Virus record (IMG/VR): IMGVR_UViG_3300032213_000902 | Span: 1-29,407 of that record | Length of the DNA: 29,407 bases | From: a virus | Reading direction: 5' to 3' (one strand) | Position numbers and translations under genes: made by a program | Shown here: piece after piece, positions 14,946 through 22,287 of the stretch | How the letters are laid out: each line of letters opens with the position of its first letter | Numbering within the stretch: the first letter of the stretch is position 1 | Notes under the pieces: generated by a model | What the model saw: only the letters and a program-made list of their open reading frames with translations | Databases searched by the model: none | Told to the model about the DNA's origin: nothing

Positions 14946-16286
14946 ATGGTGAACAGTCTATCTAAAGCCCATTGGAATTCGGATGGGGAAAATCTGCGTC
15001 TCTCGATGCCATTCTCAAAAATTGATGAGAATAGAAGAACCGTTTCTGGGTTTGCATCACTTGATAACATTGACAAGCAAGATGACATTGTAACGGCAGA
15101 AGCATCAATGGAGGCTTTCGCTAAATTTCGTGGGAATATTAGAGAAATGCATCAACCATTAGCAGTAGGCAAAATGGTTTCATTTAAAGCAGACAAATAT
15201 TTTGATCCAGAGACAAAAAAGTTTTATAACGGAGTTTATGTATCTGCATACGTTTCAAAGGGTGCACAGGATACTTGGGAAAAAGTACTTGATGGAACAC
15301 TTCAAGGTTTTTCTATTGGTGGAAGAATGAATAAGTGGGATGACGGCTATGATGAAAAGTCAGATAAAGCAATTAGAATTATTAAGCAGTATGATTTGGT
15401 AGAGTTGAGTCTTGTTGATTCACCAGCAAATCAGTTTGCAAATATTATGTCTGTAGAAAAGGTCGATGGACTAGATGTTATTAAAGCAGATGAAACAGTA
15501 TTAGAAAATGTTTTTTATGATAAAGAGTCGGGTATTGTTATGGTTTCTGAGAATGAAAATGAATTAAGCCCAACAACAGGAAGCCAAATGGAAAACATAG
15601 GATTCGTTGAAAAAACGGATAACGAAAAAGTAACAATGATAAAATTCTTAGTTGATAGTGCTAAAGGCATTAATACTTCTAAGATTAACAAGGAGGTAGA
15701 ACCTATGACAAAAAAGACAGAAACAGTTGCAGAAGTTATTGAAACAGAAGCAATAGTAGAGGTAGCAAAGTCAGAGGTCGCTCCAGAGGCAGATGCTAAT
15801 ATCCAAGAAGTTGAAAAGGCTGCACCATGTGCAGACTGCGGAAAATCAATGGACGCATGCGAGTGCGAACCAAAGGCTGACGCAGCGGAGGAAGAAGCAG
15901 AAGACAAGAAGCCAATGGCTCCTAAGTCAGATGATGTAGTCGCAGAAGCAATTGCAGAAGCAGTTACAGAAACTAATGACGGTCTTGAAAAAGCCTTTAG
16001 CGATCTAGTAGAAATAGTTAAGTCATTGCAATCAGAAGTAGAACTTTTAAAGTCTACTAAAGTTGACATTGAAGTAGCACAAAGTTCATTTGAAGCAGTT
16101 GCAAAAGATCTTGCATCAGCAACAAATGTATTTAATGAATTTGGTAAGCGTGTAGAACTTGTAGAGCAAGATACTGCTTTCCGAAAGTCTGGCGATCTCG
16201 GAGAGATTGTACAGGATCAGCCTGAAATGGTTGAAAAATCCCTATGGGGCGGGAGTTTCCTCAAAACAACCGATCTATTTAAGTAA
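14946..16286 (+). CDS. Prohead protease-scaffold fusion (HK97 U35-type)
   Basis: 446 residues. ATG 14946 is preferred; an upstream ATG at 14889 would overlap the portal end and lacks a Shine-Dalgarno. Residues ~15-160 are the HK97-type prohead serine protease: F-S-K-I-D...T-V-S-G-F-A-S, catalytic His69 in R-E-M-H-Q-P-L-A-V-G, catalytic Ser123 in L-Q-G-F-S-I-G-G, then L-V-E-L-S-L-V-D-S-P-A-N. It would cleave scaffold and capsid precursors during maturation. The C-terminal ~190 residues are acidic and helical, as expected of a scaffold, with a Cys cluster near residues 295-307. An internal in-frame start at 15705 with a perfect Shine-Dalgarno would make this half separately. It is followed by the capsid gene. 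Confidence 0.88.
   Translation: MVNSLSKAHWNSDGENLRLSMPFSKIDENRRTVSGFASLDNIDKQDDIVTAEASMEAFAKFRGNIREMHQPLAVGKMVSFKADKYFDPETKKFYNGVYVSAYVSKGAQDTWEKVLDGTLQGFSIGGRMNKWDDGYDEKSDKAIRIIKQYDLVELSLVDSPANQFANIMSVEKVDGLDVIKADETVLENVFYDKESGIVMVSENENELSPTTGSQMENIGFVEKTDNEKVTMIKFLVDSAKGINTSKINKEVEPMTKKTETVAEVIETEAIVEVAKSEVAPEADANIQEVEKAAPCADCGKSMDACECEPKADAAEEEAEDKKPMAPKSDDVVAEAIAEAVTETNDGLEKAFSDLVEIVKSLQSEVELLKSTKVDIEVAQSSFEAVAKDLASATNVFNEFGKRVELVEQDTAFRKSGDLGEIVQDQPEMVEKSLWGGSFLKTTDLFK
15705..16286 (+). CDS. Scaffolding protein from an internal in-frame start
   Basis: ATG 15705 is in the protease reading frame and stands 8 bases after AAGGAGG (15690-15696), one of the strongest Shine-Dalgarno sequences in the window. 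The 193-residue product would be the scaffold alone. It has a highly acidic, Ala/Glu-rich N-terminal part, a C-x2-C-x6-C-x-C cluster (15828-15866), a predicted coiled coil (L-V-E-I-V-K-S-L-Q-S-E-V-E-L-L-K) and a C-terminal K-S-L-W-G-G-S-F-L that may contact the capsid protein. The arrangement matches lambda C/Nu3. Separate synthesis is inferred from the ribosome site. Confidence 0.7.
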   Translation: MTKKTETVAEVIETEAIVEVAKSEVAPEADANIQEVEKAAPCADCGKSMDACECEPKADAAEEEAEDKKPMAPKSDDVVAEAIAEAVTETNDGLEKAFSDLVEIVKSLQSEVELLKSTKVDIEVAQSSFEAVAKDLASATNVFNEFGKRVELVEQDTAFRKSGDLGEIVQDQPEMVEKSLWGGSFLKTTDLFK

Positions 16287-16310
16287 GAAAGTCACTTGGA
16301 GGTGAAATAT

Positions 16311-17450
16311 ATGTCGGAACAAAATATAGAAAAGAATCAACCAGGTACATCTGGTAACGTGGGCGGAACAGCCCCAGGACTTTATCAGGGCCAAGGCGCA
16401 TTCGTGTCAGGTGGTATTGGTGGAGTTTCTAACCCAGGCGCAAGCACATTGGGTAACGCACCAGTAGCAACTATTGGTTCATCATCTGGTTCCAATGCCG
16501 TAAACCCTTCTGGGACTACTGCAGCATCTGGAATTCTGCGCCCTGAACAGGCACGTCGTTTTATCGATTATGTTTGGGATGCAACTGTACTTGCAAATGA
16601 TGGCCGTAAGGTCACAATGCGAGCAAATACTATGGAACTTGAAAAGGTAAACGTAGGAGAGCGTGTAATTCGTTCAGCAGCACAAGCAGACGGTACATAC
16701 ACAAACACAGGAGCAACATTCTCAAAGGTTGAATTGACTACAAAGAAGATTCGTCTTGACTGGGAAGTTTCTGCTGAAGCACTTGAAGATGGCGTAGAAG
16801 GAGATGCTCTTGAGGATCACCTAGTACGTTTGATGACAAATGCGTTTGCAAATGATATCGAAGACTTGGCAATTAATGGTGATGGTTCAACATCCCCATT
16901 CCTTAACATCATGACTGGTTTCGTAAAGAAGACCAAGACTAATGGATTCGCACATGAATCAGTTGTAACCGTAGCAGATAATGCTTGGACACCTGAAGTT
17001 ATGCAGGGAATCATCAATGCAATGCCACGTAAGTACCGTGCACTTAAGAACAATCTTAAGTTCTACGCAGGTACAGATGCATTCGGAGGAATCGTTAAGA
17101 ATAACGGTACCCTTGCTGATGCAGTTGCAGAAGCATTCTCTGGTCGTATGCCAGGAAGCACACAAGCAAACCGTCAGAACTATCTAGACGGACTTGGACA
17201 GACATTCGGTGGAGCACGTACAACTCGTGTTCTTGGAATTGAAGTTCAGGAAGTCCCTTACTACCCAGCAGGATATATCGATTTGACATTCCCTGCTAAC
17301 CGTGTATGGGGTATGCAACGTGACATCACTGTAAACCGTGAATACGTAGCAAAGAAGGACACAATTGAATACACAGTATTCGTCCGCTTTGGTATTCAGT
17401 GGGAAGAAGAGGATGCAATTGCATTCGCTGACGCTGCTGCAGATGCATAA
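16311..17450 (+). CDS. Major capsid protein (HK97 fold)
   Basis: A 379-residue capsid protein. ATG 16311 is chosen because GGAGG (16298-16302) stands 8 bases upstream; the longer TTG start at 16296 would place the Shine-Dalgarno inside the gene. The first ~75 residues are Gly/Ser/Thr-rich and flexible, possibly an N-arm or delta domain removed by the protease. From R-P-E-Q-A-R-R-F-I-D-Y-V-W-D the HK97-like core starts. Typical elements are the E-loop region (R-A-N-T-M-E-L-E), L-D-W-E-V-S-A-E-A-L-E-D (spine approach), and F-A-N-D-I-E-D-L-A-I-N-G-D-G with downstream A-domain strands. Codon choice is more uniform (gca, cgt, aag, gga) than in the accessory genes, as expected for high expression. 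It is followed by a strong terminator. Confidence 0.92.
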   Translation: MSEQNIEKNQPGTSGNVGGTAPGLYQGQGAFVSGGIGGVSNPGASTLGNAPVATIGSSSGSNAVNPSGTTAASGILRPEQARRFIDYVWDATVLANDGRKVTMRANTMELEKVNVGERVIRSAAQADGTYTNTGATFSKVELTTKKIRLDWEVSAEALEDGVEGDALEDHLVRLMTNAFANDIEDLAINGDGSTSPFLNIMTGFVKKTKTNGFAHESVVTVADNAWTPEVMQGIINAMPRKYRALKNNLKFYAGTDAFGGIVKNNGTLADAVAEAFSGRMPGSTQANRQNYLDGLGQTFGGARTTRVLGIEVQEVPYYPAGYIDLTFPANRVWGMQRDITVNREYVAKKDTIEYTVFVRFGIQWEEEDAIAFADAAADA

Positions 17451-17472
17451 TCTGTAAACAGTACCTTTAATG

Positions 17473-17508
17473 GGGGGCGGGAGTTCACTCTCCTGCCCCC
17501 TTATTAAC
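17473..17508 (+). terminator. Strong terminator after the capsid gene
   Basis: An 11-bp G/C-rich stem (17473-17483 with 17490-17500; one G-T pair) with loop TTCACT is followed by TTATTAAC, a weak T tract. In this A/T-rich DNA the stem is striking. It ends the head operon and is followed at once by promoter boxes. Confidence 0.8.
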
Positions 17509-17515
17509 TTTATAA

Positions 17516-17524
17516 TGATATAAT
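17516..17524 (+). promoter_or_regulatory. Extended -10 promoter TGATATAAT (with a second TATAAT at 17511)
   Basis: TGA-TATAAT and an adjacent upstream TATAAT lie just after the terminator. Predicted initiation near 17531 gives a ~23-nt leader with AAGGAGGG (17539-17546) before ATG 17554. No -35 is apparent. Confidence 0.55.
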
Positions 17525-17553
17525 ACAATTAACACTACAAGGAGGGCATACTT

Positions 17554-18108
17554 ATGTCAGAAGAACTAAATAACGAAATTGCTGGGACATTTTCAGAAGA
17601 AGAACTATCTTCTATTGTTGAAGAAAACCCAGAAGTTTTAGAAACACCAGAACCACCTGCACCAGCAATGAGTGAAGAAGATCAAGCAATGATTGATGAG
17701 GTTAATGATGTAGAACTACTTGAACTTGAAGATGCACCACAATGGAAAGACCCAGAGCCTTTCCTTTACGTTCATCCAGGAGAGCCAGAATCAGACAACG
17801 ATGTTATCGGTTCACCAGAGGCACCAGAAGTTGCACCACAGCCATCACTAGGCTATGACAATAACGGAGTCTTGGGATCGAATGCACCAGTTCAACAAGA
17901 AGTTCATGCAGCACCTGCTGCACCATCTGCACCACTTACATCAGATAAGGTTGCAGTATTTTCTACAAGAAACGCATCATGGGGAGAATTTGGCAAGGTC
18001 TATAACGGATACAACATTCTTTCTCCAAAGGCAGCCGAGGCTTGGTTGACAAGAGATCACTGCAGAATTGCTACACCAGAAGAAGTTGCGAAGGAATTCG
18101 GTAACTAA
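17554..18108 (+). CDS. Acidic Pro/Ala-rich protein with conserved C-terminal domain (head-associated?)
   Basis: 184 residues after a strong AAGGAGGG site. The first ~125 residues are acidic, Glu/Pro/Ala-rich and probably disordered, with short recurring P-x-A-P and E-x-P segments. The last ~50 residues are compact: V-A-V-F-S-T-R-N-A-S-W, G-K-V-Y-N-G-Y-N-I-L-S, A-W-L-T-R-D-H-C-R-I-A-T-P-E-E. This short domain looks like those in proteins encoded next to actinophage capsid genes, but I cannot assign a proven role. It may be a capsid decoration or head fibre anchored by its C-terminus, or an assembly partner. It sits between the capsid and connector genes and has its own promoter. Confidence 0.65.
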   Translation: MSEELNNEIAGTFSEEELSSIVEENPEVLETPEPPAPAMSEEDQAMIDEVNDVELLELEDAPQWKDPEPFLYVHPGEPESDNDVIGSPEAPEVAPQPSLGYDNNGVLGSNAPVQQEVHAAPAAPSAPLTSDKVAVFSTRNASWGEFGKVYNGYNILSPKAAEAWLTRDHCRIATPEEVAKEFGN

Positions 18109-18111
18109 TTC

Positions 18112-19020
18112 ATGGAGGTAATGAGAGTTCCACCTTATCCTATTACAACTACTTGGACACTACCTATAGCCAACTATAACTATGTTCAAGTTGTTGAGGA
18201 TTTGGTGGATCACTCAGTAGTAGAGACTACAGCACATTCAGATGCTCATGGTGTTGTTACATATGTGCTACCCCTAGACAAAGTAAGTTTTGATAGAAAG
18301 TTTTACATTAAGTTTTATGACACAGCAAAAGTTAATGTTTTGTATGAAGAAAACCTAGATATTATTAGACCATATGTGAATGCAAACAAGATTGGCGATA
18401 CCGCTTCAGAAGTTGCAGAGTATAGAATGCATGAACTTTTTGCTAGAGCAATTATTGATACTATTATTCCAAATGGATTCTATAACCATAAACAAATTAT
18501 TCAGACAGTTGGACAAGGAACAGATTACTTCCCACTTTGGGCCGACACAAATAAAATTTTAAAAGTATATGAAAATAACGTTTTAGTTTATAATGTAGAA
18601 ACACCACAAACAAATATACATAACTATATGATTACTCTTGATAACTCTGCAGTTCAAAGAGTTGTAAATGAAATGTGGAATCGTGCAGAATATCAAATGC
18701 CTAACCTACCGATCTCAAGAGGAGACCTTGGATACTTTGGATATGAAACAGTAGGATTCCCATCAGGGTGGGACTATACATTTATTGTTGACAGCGGATA
18801 CAAGACTATCCCATCAGATGTAGAAATTGCTACTAGAGCACTTATTGAAGATATCAAGTGTGGAAAATTAGATTATTATAAGAGATATGTAACATCATAC
18901 AATACAGATCAGTTTACAATTGAATTTGATAAAGCAGTGTTTAGTGGAACAGGAAATATGCTAGTAGATAAGATCTTGGATAAGTATTCAAATACTATTC
19001 TCAAGCCAGGGATAATCTAA
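18112..19020 (+). CDS. Probable head-tail connector / adaptor protein
   Basis: 302 residues starting 3 bases after the upstream stop. ATG 18112 has no close Shine-Dalgarno and is probably coupled; a second ATG at 18121 lies too close to the GGAGG at 18114-18118. The first ~90 residues look like a small beta domain (W-T-L-P-I-A-N-Y-N-Y, V-V-T-Y-V-L-P, F-Y-I-K-F-Y-D). A helical region follows with S-E-V-A-E-Y-R-M-H-E-L-F-A-R-A-I-I-D, as in gp6-like adaptors. Near residues 235-250 a second helix resembles adaptor helices (V-E-I-A-T-R-A-L-I-E-D-I-K-C-G). Position between capsid and tail genes supports an adaptor ring role. Assignment is by position and general shape, not by a strong family motif. 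Confidence 0.55.
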   Translation: MEVMRVPPYPITTTWTLPIANYNYVQVVEDLVDHSVVETTAHSDAHGVVTYVLPLDKVSFDRKFYIKFYDTAKVNVLYEENLDIIRPYVNANKIGDTASEVAEYRMHELFARAIIDTIIPNGFYNHKQIIQTVGQGTDYFPLWADTNKILKVYENNVLVYNVETPQTNIHNYMITLDNSAVQRVVNEMWNRAEYQMPNLPISRGDLGYFGYETVGFPSGWDYTFIVDSGYKTIPSDVEIATRALIEDIKCGKLDYYKRYVTSYNTDQFTIEFDKAVFSGTGNMLVDKILDKYSNTILKPGII

Positions 19021-19466
19021 TGCTATGCGAAGTTGCAGATTTCACCTTCCCGTTATTGGCTGATGTTTATTACCCAATCGTTACACAGGGTGATCTTGGA
19101 GAAGTTAAAAAGCAGTGGCTAATAGACAAGACAATCGCTTGTAGCCTATCCTATGCGGGACTTAAAGCAAAAGAAGAAGTAACCCCCAACGTAAACATAA
19201 CACACAGTTCAGTACTATACGGAAGAACTAAAAATGACATTCGAATATCAGAAAGACAAGAAGCCACCTCCATTACTAACATTATCATTACTAATATTAG
19301 AGACTCATCTGGAAACCCAATTTATGTAGAAACAGCAGGGGTTCGAGCAGGAAAATCAAGCATATTTGAGATTGCAACAACTGAGCCATTTGTTGGACCA
19401 TTTGGTGGAATCGAATACTACAAACTAGTCGTTAGAAGATCTGAAAATCAGGTGTCAACAATATGA
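19020..19466 (+). CDS. Probable head closure (stopper) protein
   Basis: 148 residues, overlapping the previous stop as TAATG. It is beta-rich (F-T-F-P-L-L-A-D-V-Y-Y-P-I-V, T-N-I-I-I-T-N-I-R-D, F-E-I-A-T-T-E-P-F) with no membrane segments. Size, fold impression and place directly after the adaptor fit the small beta-barrel stopper that plugs the connector. It ends by ATGA overlap with the next gene. Family cannot be confirmed from sequence alone. Confidence 0.45.
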   Translation: MLCEVADFTFPLLADVYYPIVTQGDLGEVKKQWLIDKTIACSLSYAGLKAKEEVTPNVNITHSSVLYGRTKNDIRISERQEATSITNIIITNIRDSSGNPIYVETAGVRAGKSSIFEIATTEPFVGPFGGIEYYKLVVRRSENQVSTI

Positions 19467-20143
19467 TAAGCCTTAAGTTTAATACAGCAGCATTTAATAA
19501 AGAAATGAAAAACATAATGGACTACTCGTTTGGATTTATTGAAGGACTAGAATACGGCAAAGCAGAGATGTACAGAAATTTAGGACCAGAGATTACAGAA
19601 ATTGTATATGGATATATAGACTCAAATGCAAGGGTAAGCCCACAAACACTTCATCACATATATGAGTGGTATCAGATAGGATCACCAGAGTCACGACTGT
19701 ACGATATAAATTATTCAATAACATCAACAGGTTTAAAATTCTCTAGCAGTTTTAAACAATCAACTACTATAAAAGATGGATCTAAAGTACCCTTCTACAG
19801 CAAGGCGCAGATTATGGAAAGCGGAACACCCGTTACCATAGCACCTAGGAAAGCAAAGGTCTTAGCATTCGATATTGATGGACAGACAATATTTACTCCA
19901 AATTCAGTTACTATTGATAACCCTGGAGGTCAGTCACAAGGTCAATTTGCAAAAGTTTTAGATTCATTTTTTAGTGTTTATTTTAAACAATCATTTTTAC
20001 AGGCAAGCGGTTTGTCAGGACATTTTAAGAATGCAAAAGTATTTAAAGAAAATATTGCAGCAGGAGCACGAGGCGGAAGATCTGTTGGAGTCTCAACTGG
20101 ATCTCGCTGGGTAGCAACTGCTTCACTTGGGAAGGTATCATAA
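19463..20143 (+). CDS. Probable neck / tail completion protein
   Basis: 226 residues starting by ATGA overlap. The N-terminal ~80 residues are helical with aromatic residues (F-N-K-E-M-K-N-I-M-D-Y-S-F-G-F-I-E-G-L-E); the middle has V-P-F-Y-S-K-A-Q-I-M-E-S-G-T-P-V-T-I. Such an ordered E-S-G-T-P-V-x-I/A-P-x-K element and the Gly/Arg-rich tail occur in HK97 gp10-like tail-component proteins. It is basic overall at the C-terminus. Position suggests joining of head and tail. Moderate to low confidence in exact role. Confidence 0.5.
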   Translation: MISLKFNTAAFNKEMKNIMDYSFGFIEGLEYGKAEMYRNLGPEITEIVYGYIDSNARVSPQTLHHIYEWYQIGSPESRLYDINYSITSTGLKFSSSFKQSTTIKDGSKVPFYSKAQIMESGTPVTIAPRKAKVLAFDIDGQTIFTPNSVTIDNPGGQSQGQFAKVLDSFFSVYFKQSFLQASGLSGHFKNAKVFKENIAAGARGGRSVGVSTGSRWVATASLGKVS

Positions 20144-20760
20144 TGGAAGAACTTGATGATCCAATATCAAAGAGAGTAAACTCTCCATTTCATAAGGTAG
20201 ATGGAAAAGATTATATCCATATGCCACCAGCAATTATTAATGCATACATTAAAGATGTAGTAGTTCCAGATGAGATGTTTATGGAATTCGTTCCAACAAT
20301 GCCAACAGATATTGACGCCTTTACTGAACAATTTCCAGGAGGACCCCTAGGTGCACTTGGAGTCTATGATCGAATGTTCAGAATGAGAAGGTTGCCACTT
20401 CCATCAATCAAATGTGAACAACTTCTTTATTATTTTTATGCAAGAGAAATAACAGATTTATATGCTATACAAGAGTCATTCCTTGAGCACTTTGATGAGG
20501 GCGTTGACTCAGCAGAAAACATAAATAGATGGTATGCAGCAAATGCTAATAAGGTGCCAGCAAAATATAGAACAAATCTTTCCTTTCATAGTTTTAAAGT
20601 ATATCAACTTAATGAAAGCCGAGATATCATAGACTTTGGAACAGCAAGAACTTGGTCTGGAAATAAGATAATTATAGAGTATGATTACCATCACAAGAAG
20701 TCCGATGACCCCACATACGATCCAACCCGCCCCAATTACCTTGCTAATCGCCTCAACTAA
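20143..20760 (+). CDS. Probable tail terminator or connector protein
   Basis: 205 residues overlapping the previous stop as TAATG. It combines helix and beta: A-I-I-N-A-Y-I-K-D-V-V-V-P-D-E-M-F, then L-P-S-I-K-C-E-Q-L-L-Y-Y-F-Y-A, and late strands F-H-S-F-K-V-Y-Q-L and K-I-I-I-E-Y-D-Y-H. It is the last gene before the major tail protein, the usual place of the tail terminator. No catalytic motif is seen. A role as terminator is inferred from gene order. Confidence 0.45.
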   Translation: MEELDDPISKRVNSPFHKVDGKDYIHMPPAIINAYIKDVVVPDEMFMEFVPTMPTDIDAFTEQFPGGPLGALGVYDRMFRMRRLPLPSIKCEQLLYYFYAREITDLYAIQESFLEHFDEGVDSAENINRWYAANANKVPAKYRTNLSFHSFKVYQLNESRDIIDFGTARTWSGNKIIIEYDYHHKKSDDPTYDPTRPNYLANRLN

Positions 20761-20773
20761 TCAGTAAAAACAC

Positions 20774-20782
20774 TGTTATAAT
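20774..20782 (+). promoter_or_regulatory. Extended -10 promoter TGTTATAAT for the major tail protein
   Basis: TGT-TATAAT predicts initiation near 20789. The ~46-nt leader holds a hairpin (20801-20819) and an A/G-rich Shine-Dalgarno (AAAGGTG, 20821-20827). No -35 is visible. Confidence 0.6.
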
Positions 20783-20800
20783 TAATATGAGGAAACAAGC

Positions 20801-20819
20801 CCTTTATTTCATATAAAGG
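20801..20819 (+). promoter_or_regulatory. 5' leader hairpin CCTTTAT/ATAAAGG before the major tail gene
   Basis: A perfect 7-bp stem with a TTCAT loop lies close to the predicted mRNA 5' end and just before the RBS. There is no T tract and it is too close to the start for termination. It may protect the abundant tail mRNA. Confidence 0.45.
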
Positions 20820-20834
20820 AAAAGGTGAAAAAAT

Positions 20835-21479
20835 ATGGCATATTCAAGAGGAAGTAACGCTAACATCATCGTTGGCGCAGCAGCGCTCTTCACATACGAA
20901 GACGGTGCCCTTACACCATCTACTTCAGTTCCAGCATTCGTGTCTGGTACAAAGTACACAGAGACCCTTTCATCATCAGCCAACACTGCAAAGTGGCGTA
21001 ACGTAGGCTATACCAGCAATGGTCTAGAACTACAGTTCCAGCCAGATTTCGGTGAAGTTGCTGTTGATCAGGTTCTTGACGTAGCAAAGTTGTTCAAGCA
21101 AGGGATGAAGGTCAATCTAAAGACATCATTCGCTGAAGCAACAATGGAAAACCTTCTAGTTGCATTAGCAGCAAAGGATTCTAACTTGTCTACAGTTGCG
21201 GGAAACCCAACACTTAACCTATCTGCAGGAGACTTGGGCGACGTCCCAGTTGAAGCAGGTCTAATTGCTGTTGGTCCAGGATCTGGCGACGCAGCAGTTG
21301 CAAAGGAGCGTATCTACACAGCATACCGTGCACTTTCAATTGAGAGCGTAACAGTATCTGCAAAGCGTGATGCTGCTTCTATGTTTGAAGTTTCATTCCG
21401 TCTACTTCCAGATGACTCATCTGGTTCATACGGAAAGATCGTTGACCGTACCGTCGGCTCTGCTGGCGCTGGTGCATAA
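20835..21479 (+). CDS. Major tail protein (tail tube)
   Basis: 214 residues with dedicated promoter, hairpin leader and terminator, the pattern of a highly expressed single gene. Composition is Ala/Ser/Gly/Val-rich with many beta strands (A-N-I-I-V-G-A-A-A-L-F-T-Y, W-R-N-V-G-Y-T-S-N-G-L-E-L-Q-F-Q-P, I-E-S-V-T-V-S-A-K-R, F-E-V-S-F-R-L-L-P). The phrase N-V-G-Y-T-S-N-G-L-E and D-Q-V-L-D-V-A-K-L-F-K are typical of siphovirus tube proteins of the gpV-like fold. It precedes the chaperones and tape measure as usual. Codons are like those of the capsid gene. Confidence 0.85.
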   Translation: MAYSRGSNANIIVGAAALFTYEDGALTPSTSVPAFVSGTKYTETLSSSANTAKWRNVGYTSNGLELQFQPDFGEVAVDQVLDVAKLFKQGMKVNLKTSFAEATMENLLVALAAKDSNLSTVAGNPTLNLSAGDLGDVPVEAGLIAVGPGSGDAAVAKERIYTAYRALSIESVTVSAKRDAASMFEVSFRLLPDDSSGSYGKIVDRTVGSAGAGA

Positions 21480-21509
21480 TCTTCAAAATATAACTTAATA
21501 ATAGAATTG

Positions 21510-21540
21510 GCCCTATCTTAACGGATAGGGCTTTTTCTTT
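21510..21540 (+). terminator. Rho-independent terminator after the major tail gene
   Basis: GCCCTATC (21510-21517) pairs perfectly with GATAGGGC (21524-21531), loop TTAACG, followed by TTTTTCTTTT. A textbook terminator, with the next promoter starting one base after it. Confidence 0.92.
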
Positions 21541-21549
21541 TGGTATACT
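21541..21549 (+). promoter_or_regulatory. Extended -10 promoter TGGTATACT, leaderless-type
   Basis: TGG-TATACT is followed by six bases and then ATG 21556, so the first transcribed base should be at or next to the start codon. Upstream of the ATG there is only the terminator T tract and this box, with no Shine-Dalgarno. Confidence 0.7.
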
Positions 21550-21555
21550 TATATA

Positions 21556-22233
21556 ATGGCAACAAAAATATATGAATCAGGACAAGTGGAATTACTAAAT
21601 GGAGTTATAGTTGAAGCAGTGCCATTAAAGATAAAATATTTAAGAGAATTAATGGATGCGTTTGAACTTGTTAAAAATTCTGACGGGGATGATGAGGCAA
21701 TGACTAATCTTGCTTTATGTGCCTCTATAACATTAAAGCAATACTGTCCTGAGTTTTATCCAGAGGCAGAAGATATATGTAATATGCCCATAGTCTACAA
21801 ACTTCTTAATTATGCTGCAGGTATCAAAGTAAATAAAGATTCAGATGAATCAATAAAAAAGCAGGCAGTTGATAGCGGATCTTCATGGGAAGAGTTAGAT
21901 TTAGCAAAGATAGAATCAGAAGTATTTCTGCTGGGAATCTGGAAAGATTATCTAGAACTAGAAAAATCAATGTCTATGCCAGAGATACTTGCAACCCTTA
22001 GTGTTAAAAGAGAATTAGATCATAACGAAAAGAAATTTATTGCAGCAATGCAGGGTGTAGATCTAGATGCTGGATCTGGTAGCCAGAAAGAATGGGAAGA
22101 TATGAAGGCTAGGGTATTTAGTAAAGGCCAGGCAACTGATGGAAATGACATTCTTGCATATCAGGGTGCAACTGCATCAAAAGCAGGGTTTGGTGTTGGA
22201 ATGGGTATAGACTACGAAGTTGTAGAGGGCTAA
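21556..22233 (+). CDS. Tail assembly chaperone, long form (GT-like)
   Basis: 225 residues. It lies between the major tail and tape measure genes, the standard chaperone locus. Residues ~10-100 share clear similarity with the next protein: V-P-L-K-I-K-Y-L-R-E-L-M, I-T-L-K-Q-Y-C-P-E-F, M-P-I-V-Y-K-L-L-N-Y-A-A-G-I. The C-terminal ~110 residues are unique: S-S-W-E-E-L-D-L-A-K-I-E, M-S-M-P-E-I-L-A-T-L-S, then an acidic and Gly-rich tail. In lambda such an extension is the T part reached only by frameshift; here it is in the same frame. The start has no Shine-Dalgarno and lies 6 bases after a -10 box, implying a leaderless and perhaps weakly translated mRNA. Confidence 0.75.
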   Translation: MATKIYESGQVELLNGVIVEAVPLKIKYLRELMDAFELVKNSDGDDEAMTNLALCASITLKQYCPEFYPEAEDICNMPIVYKLLNYAAGIKVNKDSDESIKKQAVDSGSSWEELDLAKIESEVFLLGIWKDYLELEKSMSMPEILATLSVKRELDHNEKKFIAAMQGVDLDAGSGSQKEWEDMKARVFSKGQATDGNDILAYQGATASKAGFGVGMGIDYEVVEG

Positions 22234-22249
22234 AAAAACACGCTTGCTA

Positions 22250-22258
22250 TGGTATAAT
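22250..22258 (+). promoter_or_regulatory. Extended -10 promoter TGGTATAAT for the short chaperone and tape measure
   Basis: TGG-TATAAT is the closest match to the extended -10 consensus in the window. Initiation is predicted near 22265; the leader carries AGGAGG (22275-22280) before ATG 22288. Confidence 0.65.
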
Positions 22259-22287
22259 TAATTTAACAATCCACAGGAGGAAATACT

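Noticed and set aside
15515-16069. 184-residue ORF on the - strand
   Set aside because: Ser/Ala-rich mirror of the scaffold's Glu/Ala codons on the opposite strand, with no start signals. It is a compositional shadow.
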